This document shows, piece by piece, positions 39,437-51,263 of a stretch of 64,000 bases of DNA. The position numbers and the translations under genes are program-made. The stretch comes from Muriicola jejuensis (GTDB lineage Bacteria; Bacteroidota; Bacteroidia; Flavobacteriales; Flavobacteriaceae): positions 310,001 to 374,000 of the forward strand of contig NZ_JAABOP010000001.1 of the NCBI RefSeq assembly GCF_010671595.1, written 5' to 3'. Below the pieces are notes generated by a model that searched no databases, was not told the DNA's origin, and was given only the letters and a program-made list of their open reading frames with translations. Each line of letters begins with the position of its first letter. Within the stretch, counting starts at the first letter, position 1.

Positions 39437-39462
39437 AAACCCATGACTTGCGCCATGGGTTT
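39437..39462 (-). terminator. Terminator after the DUF3467 gene (possibly bidirectional)
   Basis: AAACCCATG and CATGGGTTT form a 9-bp stem around an 8-nt loop. On the minus strand the stem runs straight into TTT and a T-rich tail, so it should end the DUF3467 transcript. On the plus strand a weaker T-rich tail follows, so it may also stop prfC transcription. Confidence 0.8.
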
Positions 39463-39467
39463 GTTCT

Positions 39468-39779
39468 TTATGCTTCGCCCGTAGGTCCGAAATTGAGCGG
39501 AATGGGCGGTTGCTCGTAATCCTTGATGGTCCCGTGCGCCTTTTCAAAACGACTTATGTTCTCGTTGAGCGCCTTGAGGAATTTCTTGGCGTGCTGGGGG
39601 GTGAGTACGATGCGGCTCTTTACCTTGGCCTTGGGGGCTCCGGGCATAAGGCTTATAAAGTCGATCACGAATTCGGAGACCGAATGGTTGATGATGGCCA
39701 GGTTGGAATACACCCCTTCCGCCGTCTTCTCATCGAGCTCTATATTGATCTGTTTCTGTTTGTTCTCTTTCTCCGCCAT
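39468..39779 (-). CDS. DUF3467 family protein
   Basis: The 103-aa protein matches DUF3467: QINIELDEKTAEGVYSNLAI, then HSVSEFVIDFISLMPGAPKA and RIVLTPQHAKKFLKALNENI. The family is small and soluble, and its function is unknown. It lies directly downstream of rpoC on the same strand, separated by a terminator hairpin (39807-39829), so read-through from the polymerase operon is possible. A second terminator follows its stop codon. There is no signal peptide or membrane segment. Confidence 0.9.
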   Translation of the reverse strand: MAEKENKQKQINIELDEKTAEGVYSNLAIINHSVSEFVIDFISLMPGAPKAKVKSRIVLTPQHAKKFLKALNENISRFEKAHGTIKDYEQPPIPLNFGPTGEA

Positions 39780-39806
39780 GAGTTTGATTTTAGGTTGAAT
39801 AAAAAA

Positions 39807-39829
39807 CCCCCAACCTGAAGGTTGAGGGC
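39807..39829 (-). terminator. Terminator/attenuator between rpoC and the DUF3467 gene
   Basis: CCCCCAACC-TGAA-GGTTGAGGG forms a 9-bp stem with one mismatch. On the minus strand it is followed by TTTTTT. It should end most rpoBC transcription, with read-through into the DUF3467 gene. Confidence 0.8.
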
Positions 39830-39837
39830 TTTTTTTA

Positions 39838-42800
39838 TCAGAATTTCAGTTCTTCCTTGCGGGCCATGATCTCGTCGTACTCCTGTTTGGAGCCTACGAT
39901 GATGGATTCATAGTCGCGCATTCCGGTACCTGCAGGGATCCTGTGTCCAACGATCACATTCTCCTTCAGACCTTCGAGGTCATCTATCTTGCCACTTACG
40001 GCCGCTTCGTTCAACACCTTGGTGGTTTCCTGGAAGGAAGCCGCAGAGATGAAGGACTTGGTCTGGAGGGAGGCCCTGGTGATCCCCTGGAGTACAGGGG
40101 TGGCAGTTGCGGCAATAGCATCGCGTGCGGATACCAGTGCCTTATCAGCCCTTTTCAGGATGGAGTTCTCGTCTCTTAATTCGCGGGCAGTAATGATCTG
40201 TCCGGCTTTCAGGTTTTCAGAGTCCCCTTTGTCTTCCACGACCTTCTTGCCGAAGATCTCGTCATTTTCCTGGATAAAGTCGTCCTTGTGGACCAGCTGG
40301 TTCTCAAGGAAGATCGTATCTCCCGGATCCTCTATCCTTACCTTCCTCATCATCTGCCTAACGACCACCTCAAAATGCTTGTCGTTGATCTTCACACCCT
40401 GGAGTCGGTATACTTCCTGTACCTCATTGACCAGGTACTGCTGTACGGCAGAAGGTCCTTTGATGGCGAGGATGTCTTCCGGAGTCACAGATCCGTCTGA
40501 CAGAGGCATTCCTGCTCTGACGTAGTCGTTCTCCTGTACCAGGATCTGGTTGGAGAGTTTTACGAGGTACTTCTTCTGTTCCCCCAACTTGGATTCGATG
40601 ATGATCTCACGGTTCCCCCTCTTGATCTTCCCGAAGGATACCACCCCGTCGATCTCAGAGACCACGGCAGGGTTGGAAGGGTTACGGGCTTCAAACAATT
40701 CGGTCACCCTTGGCAGACCTCCTGTAATATCTCCGGTCTTGGCCGACTTACGTGGGATCTTCACAAGGATCTTTCCTTCTTTGATCTTCTCCCCGTTATC
40801 TACCATGATGTGGGAACCAACTGGCAGGTTGTAAGACCTCAATACCTCGTCCTTGCTGTTCTTGATCAACAGGGTCGGGATGAGTCTCTTGTTCCTGGAT
40901 TCGGTGATCACCTTCTCCTGGAAGCCGGTTTGCTCGTCGATCTCTACCTGGTAGGTTATTCCTTGCTCTATATTCTCATATACGATCTTACCGGTGAATT
41001 CAGAAACGATCACCCCGTTATAGGGATCCCACTGACAGATCAGCTGGCCTTTCTCGATCTTAGCACCGTTCTTCACAAATAATTGTGAACCGTAAGGGAT
41101 ATTGTTTGTACTCAGGGTAATCCCCGTTTTGTTATCCACGATCTTGATCTCAGAGGTCCTGGAGATCACGATGTCTACGGGTTTGCCCTCATTGTTTTCT
41201 CCTTTTACGGTCCTCAGATCTTCGATCTCAGCCCTACCGTCGAATCTGGCCTCCAACTTGTTGTCCTCGGAAATGTTACCAGCGATACCTCCCACGTGGA
41301 AAGTACGCAGTGTAAGCTGTGTTCCGGGTTCCCCGATAGACTGGGCAGCTACCACACCAACGGCTTCACCCCTTTGTACCATCTTGTTGGTAGCGAGGTT
41401 ACGGCCATAACACTTGGCGCAGATACCCTTCTGAGCCTCACAGGTAAGAGCAGAACGCACTTCCACTTTTTCAATGGGTGAGGCTTCTATCTTCTTCACG
41501 TCGGCTTCCATGATCTCCTGACCTGCCCTGAGGATCAGTTCCTCAGTGAGAGGATTGTAGACGTCGTGCAGGGATACCCTTCCCAGGATACGTTCCCCTA
41601 AGGTTTCCACCACCTCTTCATTCTTCTTGAGGCTTTCAACTTCGATGCCGCGGAGTGTTCCACAGTCCTCTATATTGATGATGACGTCTTGTGACACGTC
41701 TACCAGCCTACGGGTAAGATACCCCGCATCGGCCGTTTTCAGGGCCGTATCCGCCAATCCTTTACGCGCACCGTGGGTGGAGATAAAGTACTCCAGAATG
41801 GACAATCCCTCTTTAAAGTTCGACAGGATGGGGTTTTCGATGATCTCCCCACCTCCTGCGGTCGATTTCTTGGGTTTTGCCATCAGTCCGCGCATACCCG
41901 TAAGCTGACGGATCTGTTCCTTGGATCCCCTTGCACCGGAGTCGAGCATCATGTATACAGAGTTGAAGCCCTGCTGGTCTTCACGGATCCGCTTCATGGC
42001 CAGCTCGGTGAGCATGGCATTCGTGGAGGTCCACACATCGATCACCTGATTGTAACGCTCGTTATTGGTGATCAGACCCATATTATAATTCATCATGATA
42101 CCATCCACCTGCTGGTTGGCATCAGCAATCATATCGTATTTCTCCTCCGGGATGATGATATCCCCGAGGCTGAAGGACAAGCCGCCTTTGAAGGCGAACT
42201 CGTATCCCATCGTCTTGATCTTGTCCAGGAACTCGGCCGTAGTTGGCACGTCCGTCACGGAAAGGATCTTTCCGATAATGTCCCTGAGCGACTTCTTGTT
42301 CAGGACCTCATTCACATATCCGGCCTCTTCTGGCACGACCATGTTGAAAAGTACCCTTCCCACAGTGGTCTCTATGATCTGATTGACCAGCTCTCCTTTT
42401 TCATTGAAATCCTTGGCCCTTACCTTGATCCCGGCATTGAGTTCCACCTTGCCTTCGTTAAAGGCGATAACGACCTCTTCGTAGGAGTAGAATGTCAGGC
42501 CTTCCCCTCTTACGGGTCTTTCCTTGGTAGACTTACGCTCCTTGGTCATATAGTACAACCCGAGTACCATGTCCTGAGAAGGTACGGTAATAGGCGAACC
42601 ATTGGCGGGGTTCAGAATGTTGTGAGAAGCCAGCATCAACAACTGTGCTTCCAGGATGGCCTCCGGACCCAGCGGCAGGTGAACTGCCATCTGGTCTCCG
42701 TCGAAGTCGGCGTTAAATGCTGTACACACCAGTGGGTGCAGGCGGATCGCCTTACCTTCGATCAGTCTTGGCTGGAATGCCTGAATACCCAACCTGTGAA

Positions 42801-44136
42801 GGGTGGGGGCCCGGTTTAGCAATACCGGGTGTCCCTTGAGGACGTTCTCCAGGATATCCCATACCACGGGCTCTTTCTTATCTATGATCTTTTTAGCCGA
42901 TTTTACCGTTTTCACGATCCCCCTTTCGATCAGTTTTCGGATCACGAAAGGCTTGTAGAGTTCGGCGGCCATATCTTTGGGTAACCCGCACTCGTACAGG
43001 CTCATTTCCGGACCGACGACGATCACGGAACGGGCGGAATAATCCACACGTTTTCCGAGCAGGTTCTGGCGGAACCTACCCTGTTTTCCTTTCAGGGAGT
43101 CGCTGAGGGATTTCAGCGGCCTGTTGGATTCTGTTTTGACGGCAGATGCCTTCCTGGTATTGTCGAAAAGGGAATCCACAGCTTCCTGCAGCATCCTTTT
43201 TTCGTTCCTGAGGATCACTTCAGGGGCTTTGATCTCCATCAACCTTTTGAGTCGGTTGTTTCGGATGATCACCCTTCTGTACAGGTCATTGAGGTCAGAG
43301 GTCGCGAATCGACCACCATCCAATGGCACCAAAGGCCTCAGTTCAGGTGGGATCACGGGGATCACCTTCATGATCATCCACTCCGGCCTGTTCTCACGGT
43401 TGTCCTGAGATTCCCTCAGGGCTTCTACTACCTGCAGCCTTTTGAGAGCCTCAGTCTTCCTCTGTTTGGAGGTTTCTGTATTGGCCTTGTGCCTCAGGTC
43501 ATAGGAAAGTTCTTTGAGGTCGATCCTTGAAAGGAGGTCGATCAGACATTCCGCTCCCATCTTGGCGATGAACTTATTGGGGTCAGAATCTTCCAGGTAC
43601 TGGTTTTCCGGCGGGATGGTCTCCAGGATATTGAGGTACTCCTCTTCCGTGAGGAAGTCGAGCATCTCCAGCTCTTCTCCTTCAGGGCCTTTTGCGACCC
43701 CCGGCTGGATCACCACATACCTTTCGTAATAGATGATCATATCCAGCTTCTTGGACGGCAAGCCCAGCAAATATCCTATTTTATTGGGCAGGGAACGGAA
43801 GTACCAGATGTGGGCCACGGGAACGACCAGGTTGATATGCCCTACGCGGTCCCTTCGCACTTTCTTCTCGGTGACCTCAACCCCGCAACGGTCGCACACG
43901 ATCCCGCGGTAGCGGATCCTCTTGTACTTCCCGCAGGCGCATTCGTAATCCTTTACAGGACCAAAGATACGCTCACAGAACAACCCATCCCTTTCCGGTT
44001 TGTGCGTCCTGTAGTTGATCGTCTCAGGCTTGAGGACCTCTCCTCTCGACTCCGCCAGGATGGCTTCAGGAGAAGCCAGACCGATGGATATCTTGTTAAA
44101 CCTCTTTACTGCTGTGTTATCGTGATGTCTAGCCAT
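39838..44136 (-). CDS. rpoC: RNA polymerase beta' subunit
   Basis: The 1432-aa subunit contains the catalytic magnesium motif [15 protein letters not shown] near residue 465. The N-terminal zinc ribbon is [13 protein letters not shown] plus CDRCGVEV, and the second zinc site is built from CGTLRG, CEAQKG and CAKCYGRN. The bridge/trigger-helix region is intact ([20 protein letters not shown]). The length is normal for Bacteroidetes. It begins 44 bp after rpoB and is cotranscribed with it. No inserts or damage were seen. Confidence 0.97.
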   Translation of the reverse strand: MARHHDNTAVKRFNKISIGLASPEAILAESRGEVLKPETINYRTHKPERDGLFCERIFGPVKDYECACGKYKRIRYRGIVCDRCGVEVTEKKVRRDRVGHINLVVPVAHIWYFRSLPNKIGYLLGLPSKKLDMIIYYERYVVIQPGVAKGPEGEELEMLDFLTEEEYLNILETIPPENQYLEDSDPNKFIAKMGAECLIDLLSRIDLKELSYDLRHKANTETSKQRKTEALKRLQVVEALRESQDNRENRPEWMIMKVIPVIPPELRPLVPLDGGRFATSDLNDLYRRVIIRNNRLKRLMEIKAPEVILRNEKRMLQEAVDSLFDNTRKASAVKTESNRPLKSLSDSLKGKQGRFRQNLLGKRVDYSARSVIVVGPEMSLYECGLPKDMAAELYKPFVIRKLIERGIVKTVKSAKKIIDKKEPVVWDILENVLKGHPVLLNRAPTLHRLGIQAFQPRLIEGKAIRLHPLVCTAFNADFDGDQMAVHLPLGPEAILEAQLLMLASHNILNPANGSPITVPSQDMVLGLYYMTKERKSTKERPVRGEGLTFYSYEEVVIAFNEGKVELNAGIKVRAKDFNEKGELVNQIIETTVGRVLFNMVVPEEAGYVNEVLNKKSLRDIIGKILSVTDVPTTAEFLDKIKTMGYEFAFKGGLSFSLGDIIIPEEKYDMIADANQQVDGIMMNYNMGLITNNERYNQVIDVWTSTNAMLTELAMKRIREDQQGFNSVYMMLDSGARGSKEQIRQLTGMRGLMAKPKKSTAGGGEIIENPILSNFKEGLSILEYFISTHGARKGLADTALKTADAGYLTRRLVDVSQDVIINIEDCGTLRGIEVESLKKNEEVVETLGERILGRVSLHDVYNPLTEELILRAGQEIMEADVKKIEASPIEKVEVRSALTCEAQKGICAKCYGRNLATNKMVQRGEAVGVVAAQSIGEPGTQLTLRTFHVGGIAGNISEDNKLEARFDGRAEIEDLRTVKGENNEGKPVDIVISRTSEIKIVDNKTGITLSTNNIPYGSQLFVKNGAKIEKGQLICQWDPYNGVIVSEFTGKIVYENIEQGITYQVEIDEQTGFQEKVITESRNKRLIPTLLIKNSKDEVLRSYNLPVGSHIMVDNGEKIKEGKILVKIPRKSAKTGDITGGLPRVTELFEARNPSNPAVVSEIDGVVSFGKIKRGNREIIIESKLGEQKKYLVKLSNQILVQENDYVRAGMPLSDGSVTPEDILAIKGPSAVQQYLVNEVQEVYRLQGVKINDKHFEVVVRQMMRKVRIEDPGDTIFLENQLVHKDDFIQENDEIFGKKVVEDKGDSENLKAGQIITARELRDENSILKRADKALVSARDAIAATATPVLQGITRASLQTKSFISAASFQETTKVLNEAAVSGKIDDLEGLKENVIVGHRIPAGTGMRDYESIIVGSKQEYDEIMARKEELKF

Positions 44137-44180
44137 AATGCTATTGGTGATACTATATTATTGTATAACAGGTACTCTAA

Positions 44181-47100
44181 TTATTCCTCCAGTCGGATAT
44201 CGAGGCCCAGCCCTTTGAGCTCGTGCATCAATACGTTGAAGGATTCTGGCAATCCAGGTTCCGGCATGGTCTCTCCTTTGACGATAGACTCGTATGTCTT
44301 CGCCCTTCCAATGACGTCATCCGACTTCACGGTAAGGATCTCCCTGAGGGTTGCGGAGGCTCCATAGGCCTGAAGGGCCCAAACTTCCATTTCCCCGAAT
44401 CGCTGTCCACCGAACTGCGCTTTTCCTCCCAGAGGTTGCTGGGTTATCAGCGAGTAAGGTCCGATAGAACGGGCGTGCATCTTGTCGTCTACCATATGGC
44501 CCAGTTTGAGCATGTAGATCACACCCACGGTAGCAGCCTGGTCAAAGCGTTCCCCGGTTCCACCATCGTAAAGATAGGTGTGTCCGAATCTCGGGATGCC
44601 GGCCTCGTCCGTAAGTTTATCGATCTCGTCAATGGTGGCACCGTCAAAAATTGGGGTAGCGTATTTCTGCCCCAGGTTCTGACCTGCCCAGCCCAATACG
44701 GTCTCGTAGATCTGACCGATGTTCATCCTCGAGGGTACACCCAGCGGGTTCAGCACGATGTCCACAGGGGTTCCGTCTTCCAGGAAAGGCATGTCTTCCT
44801 GGCGAACGATACGTGCCACGATACCTTTGTTTCCGTGGCGTCCGGCCATCTTATCCCCCACTTTCAGCTTTCTCTTTTTGGCGATGTACACCTTAGCCAG
44901 TTTCATGATACCGGCTGGGAGTTCATCTCCAACTGAAATCGTGAACTTATCCCTTCTCAGGTTCCCCTGGAGGTCGTTCAGCTTGATCTTGTAATTGTGC
45001 AGGAGATCTGCCACCATTACGTTGGTAGCCTTGTCCGTGGTCCAGCTGCCGCTTACCAGGTGGGCGAAATCGTCCACGGCATTCAGCATCTTCATCGTGT
45101 ATTTCTTGCCTTTAGGCAATACTTCCTCTCCTAGATCATTGACAACCCCCTGGGAGGTCTTTCCGTTGATCAGTTTGAAGAGCTTGTCTACGAGAACGTC
45201 CTTCAGCTCCTGGAATTTCACTTCGTATTCCAGTTCCAGGGCGTTGATCGCCTCCTTATCTTCAGAACGCTTGCGCTTGTCCTTGATAGACCTGGAGAAC
45301 AATTTCTTATCGATCACCACACCCCTGAGCGATGGAGAGGCTTTGAGGGAAGCGTCCTTGACGTCCCCTGCCTTATCTCCAAAGATCGCGCGAAGGAGTT
45401 TTTCCTCCGGCGTAGGATCGGATTCCCCTTTCGGAGTGATCTTACCGATGAGGATATCACCGGGCTTGACCTCCGCACCGATGCGGATCATTCCGTATTC
45501 GTCCAGGTCCTTGGTGGCTTCTTCAGACACGTTCGGTATGTCGTTGGTCAGTTCCTCTGCCCCCAGTTTGGTATCCCTTACTTCAAGGGAGTACTCATCG
45601 ATGTGGATTGAGGTAAAGATGTCTTCGCGAACCACTTTTTCAGAGATCACGATCGCATCCTCAAAGTTGTATCCCTTCCAGGGCATAAAGGCCACTTTAA
45701 GGTTCCTACCCAGGGCCAGTTCTCCGTTCTCGGTAGCATATCCCTCGCAAAGGACCTGTCCTTTTTTCACCTTGTCGCCTTTCCTGACGATAGGCTTCAG
45801 GTTGATACTGGTTCCCTGGTTGGTCTTGCGGAACTTGACCAGTTCATAGGTCTTGGAATCCTCGTCAAAACTCACCAATCTTTCCTCATCGCTGCGGTCG
45901 TACTTGATGACGATCTTCTGGGCATCCACGTATTCGATGACCCCGTCGCCCTCTGCATTGATCAATACCCTCGAATCTGAAGCCACCTGCCTTTCGAGCC
46001 CGGTTCCCACGATGGGAGACTGGGGTTTCAAGAGAGGTACTGCCTGCCTCATCATGTTGGATCCCATAAGCGCGCGGTTCGCATCATCATGCTCCAGGAA
46101 TGGAATGAGGGATGCGGAAATGGATGCGATCTGGTTGGGCGCCACATCCGTGTAGTTCACTTCGGCTGGGTCTACCACGGGGAAATCGCCTTCCTCGCGG
46201 GCAATGACCTTATCCCGATCTATGGTACCGTCCTTCTTAAGCGGTATGTTCGCCTGAGCGATCTTCATACCTTCTTCTTCCTCAGCACTGAGGAAGACGT
46301 ATTCTTTCGTATCCACTTTTCCGTCGGCCACCTTGCGATAAGGCGTCTCCAGGAAGCCCATGGAATTCACCTTGGCAAAAACCGAAAGGGACGAGATCAA
46401 ACCGATGTTCGGTCCTTCAGGGGTCTCGATCGGGCAAAGCCTGCCGTAATGGGTATAGTGAACGTCCCTGACCTCGAAACCGGCCCTTTCCCTTGAAAGT
46501 CCGCCTGGTCCCAGAGCCGAAAGCCTCCTCTTGTGAGTGATCTCGGCAAGGGGGTTGGTCTGGTCCATGAACTGGGACAGCTGGTTGGTTCCAAAGAAGG
46601 AATTGATCACCGAAGACAAGGTCTTGGCGTTGATCAGGTCGATGGGTGTAAACACCTCGTTATCCCTAACGTTCATCCGCTCGCGGATGGTCCTGGCCAT
46701 ACGTGCCAGTCCCACGCCAAACTGGGCGGATAGCTGTTCGCCCACGGTCCTCACCCTCCGGTTGGAAAGGTGGTCAATATCGTCGATCTCCGCTTTGGAG
46801 TTGATCAATTCTATGAGGTACTTGATAATGGTGATGATATCCTCTTTGGTGAGGACCTGCTTGTCCATCCCAATATCGAGTCCGAGTTTCTTGTTCATTC
46901 TGTACCTTCCCACTTCGCCCAGGTTGTACCTCTGGTCCGAGAAGAACAGTTTGTCAATGATGCCCCTGGCGGTTTCCTCATCCGGTGGTTCGGCGTTCCT
47001 CAACTGGCGATAGATGTGCTCTACGGCCTCTTTTTCCGAGTTGGTGGGGTCCTTTTGCAGGGTATTGTGAATGATGGCATAGTCGCTCTGGGCGTTGTTC

Positions 47101-47990
47101 TCCTTGTGAAGGAGGATGGTCTTCACATCGGCGTCTATGATCTGCTGTATGTGGTCTTTTTCCAGGATGGTGTCCCTGTCCAAGATAATCTCGTTACGTT
47201 CGATCGAGACCACTTCTCCTGTATCTTCGTCCACGAAATCCTCGTGCCAGGTATTGAGAACCCTTGCAGCGAGTTTGCGTCCGAGCACTTTGGTAAGTCC
47301 GGTCTTGGTCACCTTTACTTCCTCTGAAAGGTCAAAGATCTCGAGGATGTCCTTATCCCTCTCGAAACCAATTGCCCTGAACAAGGTGGTTACCGGTAAT
47401 TTTTTCTTTCTGTCGATGTAGGCGTACATCACGCTGTTGATGTCCGTAGCGAACTCGATCCACGACCCTTTGAACGGAATGACCCTAGCAGAGTACAATT
47501 TGGTCCCGTTGGCGTGAAAGGACTGTCCGAAGAAGACACCGGGGGAACGGTGCAGCTGGGAAACAACTACCCTTTCGGCTCCGTTGATCACAAAAGTCCC
47601 ACTGGGAGTCATGTAGGGAATGGTCCCCAGATATACGTCCTGAACGATGGTCTCAAAGTCCTCGTGCTCGGGATCTGTACAATACAGTTTTAACCTGGCT
47701 TTGAGAGGTACACTGTAGGTGAGTCCGCGTTCAATACACTCCTGAATGGAATAGCGCGGAGGGTCTATAAAGTAATCGAGGAATTCCAAAACGAATTGGT
47801 TCCTGGTATCGGTAATGGGAAAGTTTTCCATGAAGGTGTTGTACAACCCTTCATTGCCCCTCTCGTCAGATTTTGTTTCAAGCTGAAAAAAATCTTGAAA
47901 TGATTTAATCTGAATGTCCAAGAAATCCGGGTAATCCGGTATGTTCTTAGCGGATGCGAAACTTAATCTTTCAGTCTGTTTTGTGAACAT
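44181..47990 (-). CDS. rpoB: RNA polymerase beta subunit
   Basis: The 1269-aa subunit has the rifampicin-binding cluster [20 protein letters not shown] plus [18 protein letters not shown]. The residues equivalent to E. coli D516, H526 and S531 are all wild type, so a rifampicin-sensitive polymerase is predicted. The C-terminus ends in the conserved [20 protein letters not shown] and [17 protein letters not shown]. It follows rplL after a 130-bp gap that contains a long hairpin. Confidence 0.97.
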   Translation of the reverse strand: MFTKQTERLSFASAKNIPDYPDFLDIQIKSFQDFFQLETKSDERGNEGLYNTFMENFPITDTRNQFVLEFLDYFIDPPRYSIQECIERGLTYSVPLKARLKLYCTDPEHEDFETIVQDVYLGTIPYMTPSGTFVINGAERVVVSQLHRSPGVFFGQSFHANGTKLYSARVIPFKGSWIEFATDINSVMYAYIDRKKKLPVTTLFRAIGFERDKDILEIFDLSEEVKVTKTGLTKVLGRKLAARVLNTWHEDFVDEDTGEVVSIERNEIILDRDTILEKDHIQQIIDADVKTILLHKENNAQSDYAIIHNTLQKDPTNSEKEAVEHIYRQLRNAEPPDEETARGIIDKLFFSDQRYNLGEVGRYRMNKKLGLDIGMDKQVLTKEDIITIIKYLIELINSKAEIDDIDHLSNRRVRTVGEQLSAQFGVGLARMARTIRERMNVRDNEVFTPIDLINAKTLSSVINSFFGTNQLSQFMDQTNPLAEITHKRRLSALGPGGLSRERAGFEVRDVHYTHYGRLCPIETPEGPNIGLISSLSVFAKVNSMGFLETPYRKVADGKVDTKEYVFLSAEEEEGMKIAQANIPLKKDGTIDRDKVIAREEGDFPVVDPAEVNYTDVAPNQIASISASLIPFLEHDDANRALMGSNMMRQAVPLLKPQSPIVGTGLERQVASDSRVLINAEGDGVIEYVDAQKIVIKYDRSDEERLVSFDEDSKTYELVKFRKTNQGTSINLKPIVRKGDKVKKGQVLCEGYATENGELALGRNLKVAFMPWKGYNFEDAIVISEKVVREDIFTSIHIDEYSLEVRDTKLGAEELTNDIPNVSEEATKDLDEYGMIRIGAEVKPGDILIGKITPKGESDPTPEEKLLRAIFGDKAGDVKDASLKASPSLRGVVIDKKLFSRSIKDKRKRSEDKEAINALELEYEVKFQELKDVLVDKLFKLINGKTSQGVVNDLGEEVLPKGKKYTMKMLNAVDDFAHLVSGSWTTDKATNVMVADLLHNYKIKLNDLQGNLRRDKFTISVGDELPAGIMKLAKVYIAKKRKLKVGDKMAGRHGNKGIVARIVRQEDMPFLEDGTPVDIVLNPLGVPSRMNIGQIYETVLGWAGQNLGQKYATPIFDGATIDEIDKLTDEAGIPRFGHTYLYDGGTGERFDQAATVGVIYMLKLGHMVDDKMHARSIGPYSLITQQPLGGKAQFGGQRFGEMEVWALQAYGASATLREILTVKSDDVIGRAKTYESIVKGETMPEPGLPESFNVLMHELKGLGLDIRLEE

Positions 47991-48059
47991 CTATGGACAA
48001 AATTTTGAACGTGAATACTGTGGTGGGTGGTATATGACTTCATATACTAGCTATAAAAG

Positions 48060-48099
48060 GGTTTAGGTCTAGCCACCGTAAGGCGGAAAGACCTAAACC
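48060..48099 (-). promoter_or_regulatory. Long hairpin between rplL and rpoB
   Basis: GGTTTAGGTCT (48060-48070) and AGACCTAAACC (48089-48099) form a perfect 11-bp stem. The 18-nt loop can itself pair as CCaCC-GTAA-GGcGG. On the minus strand the stem is followed by C and TTTT. The position matches the E. coli rplL-rpoB attenuator/RNase III region, so an attenuator or processing site is likely. Confidence 0.7.
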
Positions 48100-48120
48100 A
48101 AAACCGTATGGTCGTAGCAA

Positions 48121-48504
48121 TTATTTAAGCTCAACTTCTGCTCCTGCTTCTTCCAAAGATTTTTTGATGCCTTCGGCTTCGTCCTTAGACACGCCTTCCT
48201 TAACGGCTTTTGGTGCACTGTCCACGATGTCTTTTGCGTCTTTCAGACCAAGACCGGTCAGTTCTTTTACCAATTTTACCACTGCGAGTTTAGAGGCACC
48301 AGCTGCTTTCAAGATCACATCAAATTCAGTTTTCTCTTCAGCGGCTTCAACTTCTCCACCTCCGGCAGCTCCACCAGCAGCAACAGCTACCGCTGCAGCA
48401 GCAGGCTCGATGCCATACTCTTCTTTAAGGATGTCAGCCAATTCGTTTACCTCTTTTACGGTAAGGTTGACCAACTGTTCTGCGAATTCTTTTAAATCTG
48501 CCAT
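48121..48504 (-). CDS. rplL: 50S ribosomal protein bL12 (L7/L12)
   Basis: The 127-aa stalk protein starts at the ATG at 48504 ([20 protein letters not shown]). An upstream open stretch is not part of the family. The acidic, Ala/Gly-rich hinge ([16 protein letters not shown]) and the C-terminal factor-binding domain (KVELKxVGASK equivalents; [20 protein letters not shown]) are intact. It recruits translation factors to the ribosome. It lies 52 bp after rplJ and ahead of the rpoB hairpin. Confidence 0.96.
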   Translation of the reverse strand: MADLKEFAEQLVNLTVKEVNELADILKEEYGIEPAAAAVAVAAGGAAGGGEVEAAEEKTEFDVILKAAGASKLAVVKLVKELTGLGLKDAKDIVDSAPKAVKEGVSKDEAEGIKKSLEEAGAEVELK

Positions 48505-48556
48505 TTTTCTATCGTTTAATAAAATTTTAAAATATACTTGTTTTAGTGCGTACTGA

Positions 48557-49072
48557 TTATCTTTCTGATAAGGTCTTGAGGATTCCTGCGAGTTTGCCAC
48601 CACCCGACTTCAGGCCGGAGATCACGTTCTTGGCAGGAGACTGGAGCAATCCGATGATTTCTCCGATCATTTCCTCCTTAGACTTAATACTTATCAGGGT
48701 ATCTAACTTATCGTCCCCCACAAAGATGGCCTCTTCAATGAAAGCCCCTTTTAACATGGGTTTTTCAGCCTTTTTCCTGAAGGTTTTGATAAGTTTGGCC
48801 GGGGCGTTTCCGATCTCTGAGAACATCAGGGATGTATTCCCTGTAAGTACCTCAGGGAGCTCCCCGAATTCCTTGTCAGAAGCCTCCATGGCTTTTGCCA
48901 GCAGCGTGTTCTTGACCACAGACAACTTGATATTGGCCTTAAAACAGGCCCTTCTCAGTTCTGAAGTGGTCAATGCGTCCAAGCCCGAAATGTCGGCCAG
49001 GTAAATGGTCGAATTCTCGGCCAGCTGTGCGGTCAGATCTTGTATTACCGTAGCTTTTTCTTCTCTTGTCAT
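48557..49072 (-). CDS. rplJ: 50S ribosomal protein uL10
   Basis: The 171-aa protein anchors the L12 stalk to 23S rRNA. It begins [20 protein letters not shown] and contains [20 protein letters not shown] and the conserved [11 protein letters not shown]. The length is typical for the family. It starts 18 bp after rplA, so no room remains for an L10 leader structure between them. It probably belongs to a single secE-nusG-rplKAJL-rpoBC transcript. Confidence 0.96.
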   Translation of the reverse strand: MTREEKATVIQDLTAQLAENSTIYLADISGLDALTTSELRRACFKANIKLSVVKNTLLAKAMEASDKEFGELPEVLTGNTSLMFSEIGNAPAKLIKTFRKKAEKPMLKGAFIEEAIFVGDDKLDTLISIKSKEEMIGEIIGLLQSPAKNVISGLKSGGGKLAGILKTLSER

Positions 49073-49090
49073 TACTTTACGTTTTCAGAA

Positions 49091-49780
49091 TTAAACCGCT
49101 TTGGGATCTAATTGAACACTGGGACTCATGGTGCTTGACATGTAGATGCTCTTCATGTATACTCCTTTGGCCGCTGTGGGTTTCAACTTTATCAGGGTGT
49201 CGAGGAGTTCCTTGGCGTTGCCCGCGATCTTCTCTGCAGGAAAGGAGGCCTTTCCTATTGCAGCGTGTACGATCCCGGTCTTGTCTACCTTGAAATCGAT
49301 CTTACCGGCTTTCACCTCAGATACGGCCTTGCCCACATCCATGGTCACGGTCCCTGTCTTTGGGTTGGGCATAAGCCCGCGTGGGCCCAGTACCCTTCCG
49401 AGGGGTCCGAGTTTACCCATTACGCTGGGCATGGTGATGATGACGTCAACGTCTGTCCACCCGCCTTTGATCTTTTCCAGATACTCATCCAAACCGACGA
49501 AATCCGCACCGGCTTCCTTGGCTTCCGCTTCCTTATCGGGGGTCACCAGGGCGAGGACTTTCACGTCCTTACCCGTACCGTGGGGCAGGGTCACGACCCC
49601 GCGCACCATCTGATTCGCCTTACGCGGATCCACACCCAGGCGGACCGCGATATCGACAGATGCATCAAATTTGGTTTTGGTGATTTCCTTGATCAGGGCA
49701 GAAGCTTCTTCCAGGGAGTAGAGTTTATCCTTCTCAATTTTAGCCCTGGCTTCTTTTTGCTTCTTGGTTAATTTTCCCAT
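49091..49780 (-). CDS. rplA: 50S ribosomal protein uL1
   Basis: The 229-aa protein binds 23S rRNA at the L1 stalk and in many bacteria represses its own operon. Landmarks are [35 protein letters not shown] and the [20 protein letters not shown] signature. It follows rplK by 21 bp. A regulatory L1-binding site upstream of rplK is expected by analogy but could not be recognised with certainty. Confidence 0.97.
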   Translation of the reverse strand: MGKLTKKQKEARAKIEKDKLYSLEEASALIKEITKTKFDASVDIAVRLGVDPRKANQMVRGVVTLPHGTGKDVKVLALVTPDKEAEAKEAGADFVGLDEYLEKIKGGWTDVDVIITMPSVMGKLGPLGRVLGPRGLMPNPKTGTVTMDVGKAVSEVKAGKIDFKVDKTGIVHAAIGKASFPAEKIAGNAKELLDTLIKLKPTAAKGVYMKSIYMSSTMSPSVQLDPKAV

Positions 49781-49801
49781 ATAAAATGCCTTAAATAAGA
49801 T

Positions 49802-50239
49802 TTAAAAAGGTTTTTTACCTGCTACTTTGATCCCCATGGATCTCGCAGTTCCGGCAACCATGTTCATGGCAGATTCAACGGTGAACGCATTGAGGTCCAC
49901 CATTTTTTCCTCTGCAATGGCCTTCACCTGGTCCCAGGTAACATTCCCTGTTTTCACTCGGTTAGGTTCGCCAGATCCTTTTTTAATCTTAGCCGCTTCC
50001 ATAAGTTGTACTGCCGCTGGTGGTGTTTTAACGACAAAGTCGAACGACTTGTCCTTGTACACGGTGATAACCACAGGCAGGACTTTGCCCTGCTTGTCCT
50101 GGGTCCTGGCATTGAACTGCTTACAGAACTCCATGATGTTAACGCCGGCAGCACCTAAAGCGGGTCCAACCGGTGGCGACGGATTCGCGACACCTCCCCT
50201 AACTTGTAGTTTAACTACTTTACTTACTTCTTTTGCCAT
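49802..50239 (-). CDS. rplK: 50S ribosomal protein uL11
   Basis: The 145-aa protein forms the GTPase-associated centre with 23S rRNA. It has the proline-rich N-terminal loop [20 protein letters not shown] and the C-terminal signature near residues 125-145 ([20 protein letters not shown]). The length is normal. It is separated from nusG by 71 bp. Confidence 0.97.
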   Translation of the reverse strand: MAKEVSKVVKLQVRGGVANPSPPVGPALGAAGVNIMEFCKQFNARTQDKQGKVLPVVITVYKDKSFDFVVKTPPAAVQLMEAAKIKKGSGEPNRVKTGNVTWDQVKAIAEEKMVDLNAFTVESAMNMVAGTARSMGIKVAGKKPF

Positions 50240-50310
50240 TGTTTAAAATTAAATGTCAAAACCGTGTTTAATTTGGAAGCAACACAGCCTTTATATATGT
50301 AACATTTGTA

Positions 50311-50862
50311 TTATACTTTTTCTACCTGCATGTAACTCAGCTCCAGAGGTGTCTTCCTTCCAAAGATCTTCACCATCACCTCCAGCTTGCGTTTCTCCTC
50401 ATTGATCCTTTCCACGGTTCCGTTAAAACCGTTGAAAGGTCCGTCTATAACTTTTACGGTTTCACCCAGGACGAAAGGAATTGCGACACTGTCCGTATTG
50501 ACGGCCAGTTCATCCACCTTCCCGAGCATGCGGTTTACCTCCGACTTGCGCAGAGGAACCGGGTCTCCACCTTTGGTCTCACCCAGAAATCCAATCACAT
50601 TGGTGATGGACCTGATGATGTGTACCATTTCTCCGCCCAGGTTGGCCTTGATCATGATATATCCCGGAAAATAGACCCTCTCTTTGTTGATCTTCTTCCC
50701 GTTCCTGATCTGCACTACCTTTTCGGTAGGTACCAGCACCTCTTCCAGGTAATCCCCAAAACCAGCCCTTTCAACCTCAGACTCTATATAGCCCTTGATC
50801 TTATTCTCCTGACCGCTTACGGCCCTTACCACATACCATTTTTTCTCCAGCACTTCAGACAT
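50311..50862 (-). CDS. nusG: Transcription elongation/antitermination factor NusG
   Basis: The 183-aa protein has an N-terminal NGN domain (KKWYVVRAVSGQENKIKGYI, VYFPGYIMIKANLGGEMVHI) and a C-terminal KOW domain (VKVIDGPFNGFNGTVERINE). It binds RNA polymerase and couples it to Rho or the ribosome. It starts 8 bp after secE and is in the conserved secE-nusG-rplK order. Confidence 0.97.
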   Translation of the reverse strand: MSEVLEKKWYVVRAVSGQENKIKGYIESEVERAGFGDYLEEVLVPTEKVVQIRNGKKINKERVYFPGYIMIKANLGGEMVHIIRSITNVIGFLGETKGGDPVPLRKSEVNRMLGKVDELAVNTDSVAIPFVLGETVKVIDGPFNGFNGTVERINEEKRKLEVMVKIFGRKTPLELSYMQVEKV

Positions 50863-50870
50863 GACCTAGT

Positions 50871-51056
50871 TTAATTTAAGGTGTTAAAATACAGTTGAAT
50901 CAGTTTGCTGAAAACCGTATCCACACCCCAGGTGGCCAGGGCGAACAGTATGGAAAACACAGCTACGATCACCATCAGGTTGGACGCCTCAGCCCTTGTA
51001 GGCAATGAGACATTGTGTTTCAACTCTTCAAAGGATTCTCTTATGTAGGTAAACAT
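50871..51056 (-). CDS. secE: Preprotein translocase subunit SecE
   Basis: The 61-aa single-span protein begins MFTYIRESFEELKHNVSLPT at the ATG at 51056 and has one membrane helix (NLMVIVAVFSILFALATWGV). This short form is typical of Bacteroidetes. An upstream open stretch to 51155 overlaps tRNA-Trp and is not coding. The gene is 69 bp downstream of that tRNA and 8 bp upstream of nusG. It stabilises SecY in the inner membrane. Confidence 0.94.
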   Translation of the reverse strand: MFTYIRESFEELKHNVSLPTRAEASNLMVIVAVFSILFALATWGVDTVFSKLIQLYFNTLN

Positions 51057-51125
51057 GCTGTTCTTGTTAAATGGAGGGAGGAAAATCAACCGTTCTCGTA
51101 AGACCCCCGAATTTTTCTGACTGTG

Positions 51126-51198
51126 CACGGGAGGAGAGACTCGAACTCCCGACACCTGGTTTTGGAGACCAGTGCTCTACCAACTGAGCTACACCCGT
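51126..51198 (-). tRNA. tRNA-Trp (anticodon CCA)
   Basis: The 73-nt cloverleaf has anticodon loop CTCCAAA between CTGGT and ACCAG, T arm GGGAG-TTCGAGT-CTCTC and D arm GCTC/GAGC. The acceptor stem ACGGGTG/CTCCCGT leaves one U6-U67 mismatch. The 3' CCA is not encoded. It lies between tuf and secE, a conserved location. Confidence 0.95.
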
Positions 51199-51215
51199 AT
51201 CTATTTGCATTGAAA

Positions 51216-51239
51216 GGCATCCCGCCGTAGCGGGATACC
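51216..51239 (-). terminator. Hairpin after tuf
   Basis: GGCATCCCGC-CGTA-GCGGGATACC forms a 10-bp stem with one mismatch. It is followed on the minus strand by TTTC only, so it is a weak terminator or a processing/protective hairpin between tuf and tRNA-Trp. Confidence 0.6.
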
Positions 51240-51263
51240 CTCAAGCTTATTTACTTCTTAGAA

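Noticed and set aside
41773-42819. 348-codon plus-strand frame inside rpoC
   Set aside because: It lies fully antisense to a highly conserved polymerase gene and resembles no known protein.
51057-51155. N-terminal extension of SecE
   Set aside because: It runs into tRNA-Trp and lacks SecE similarity; the conserved start is the ATG at 51056.
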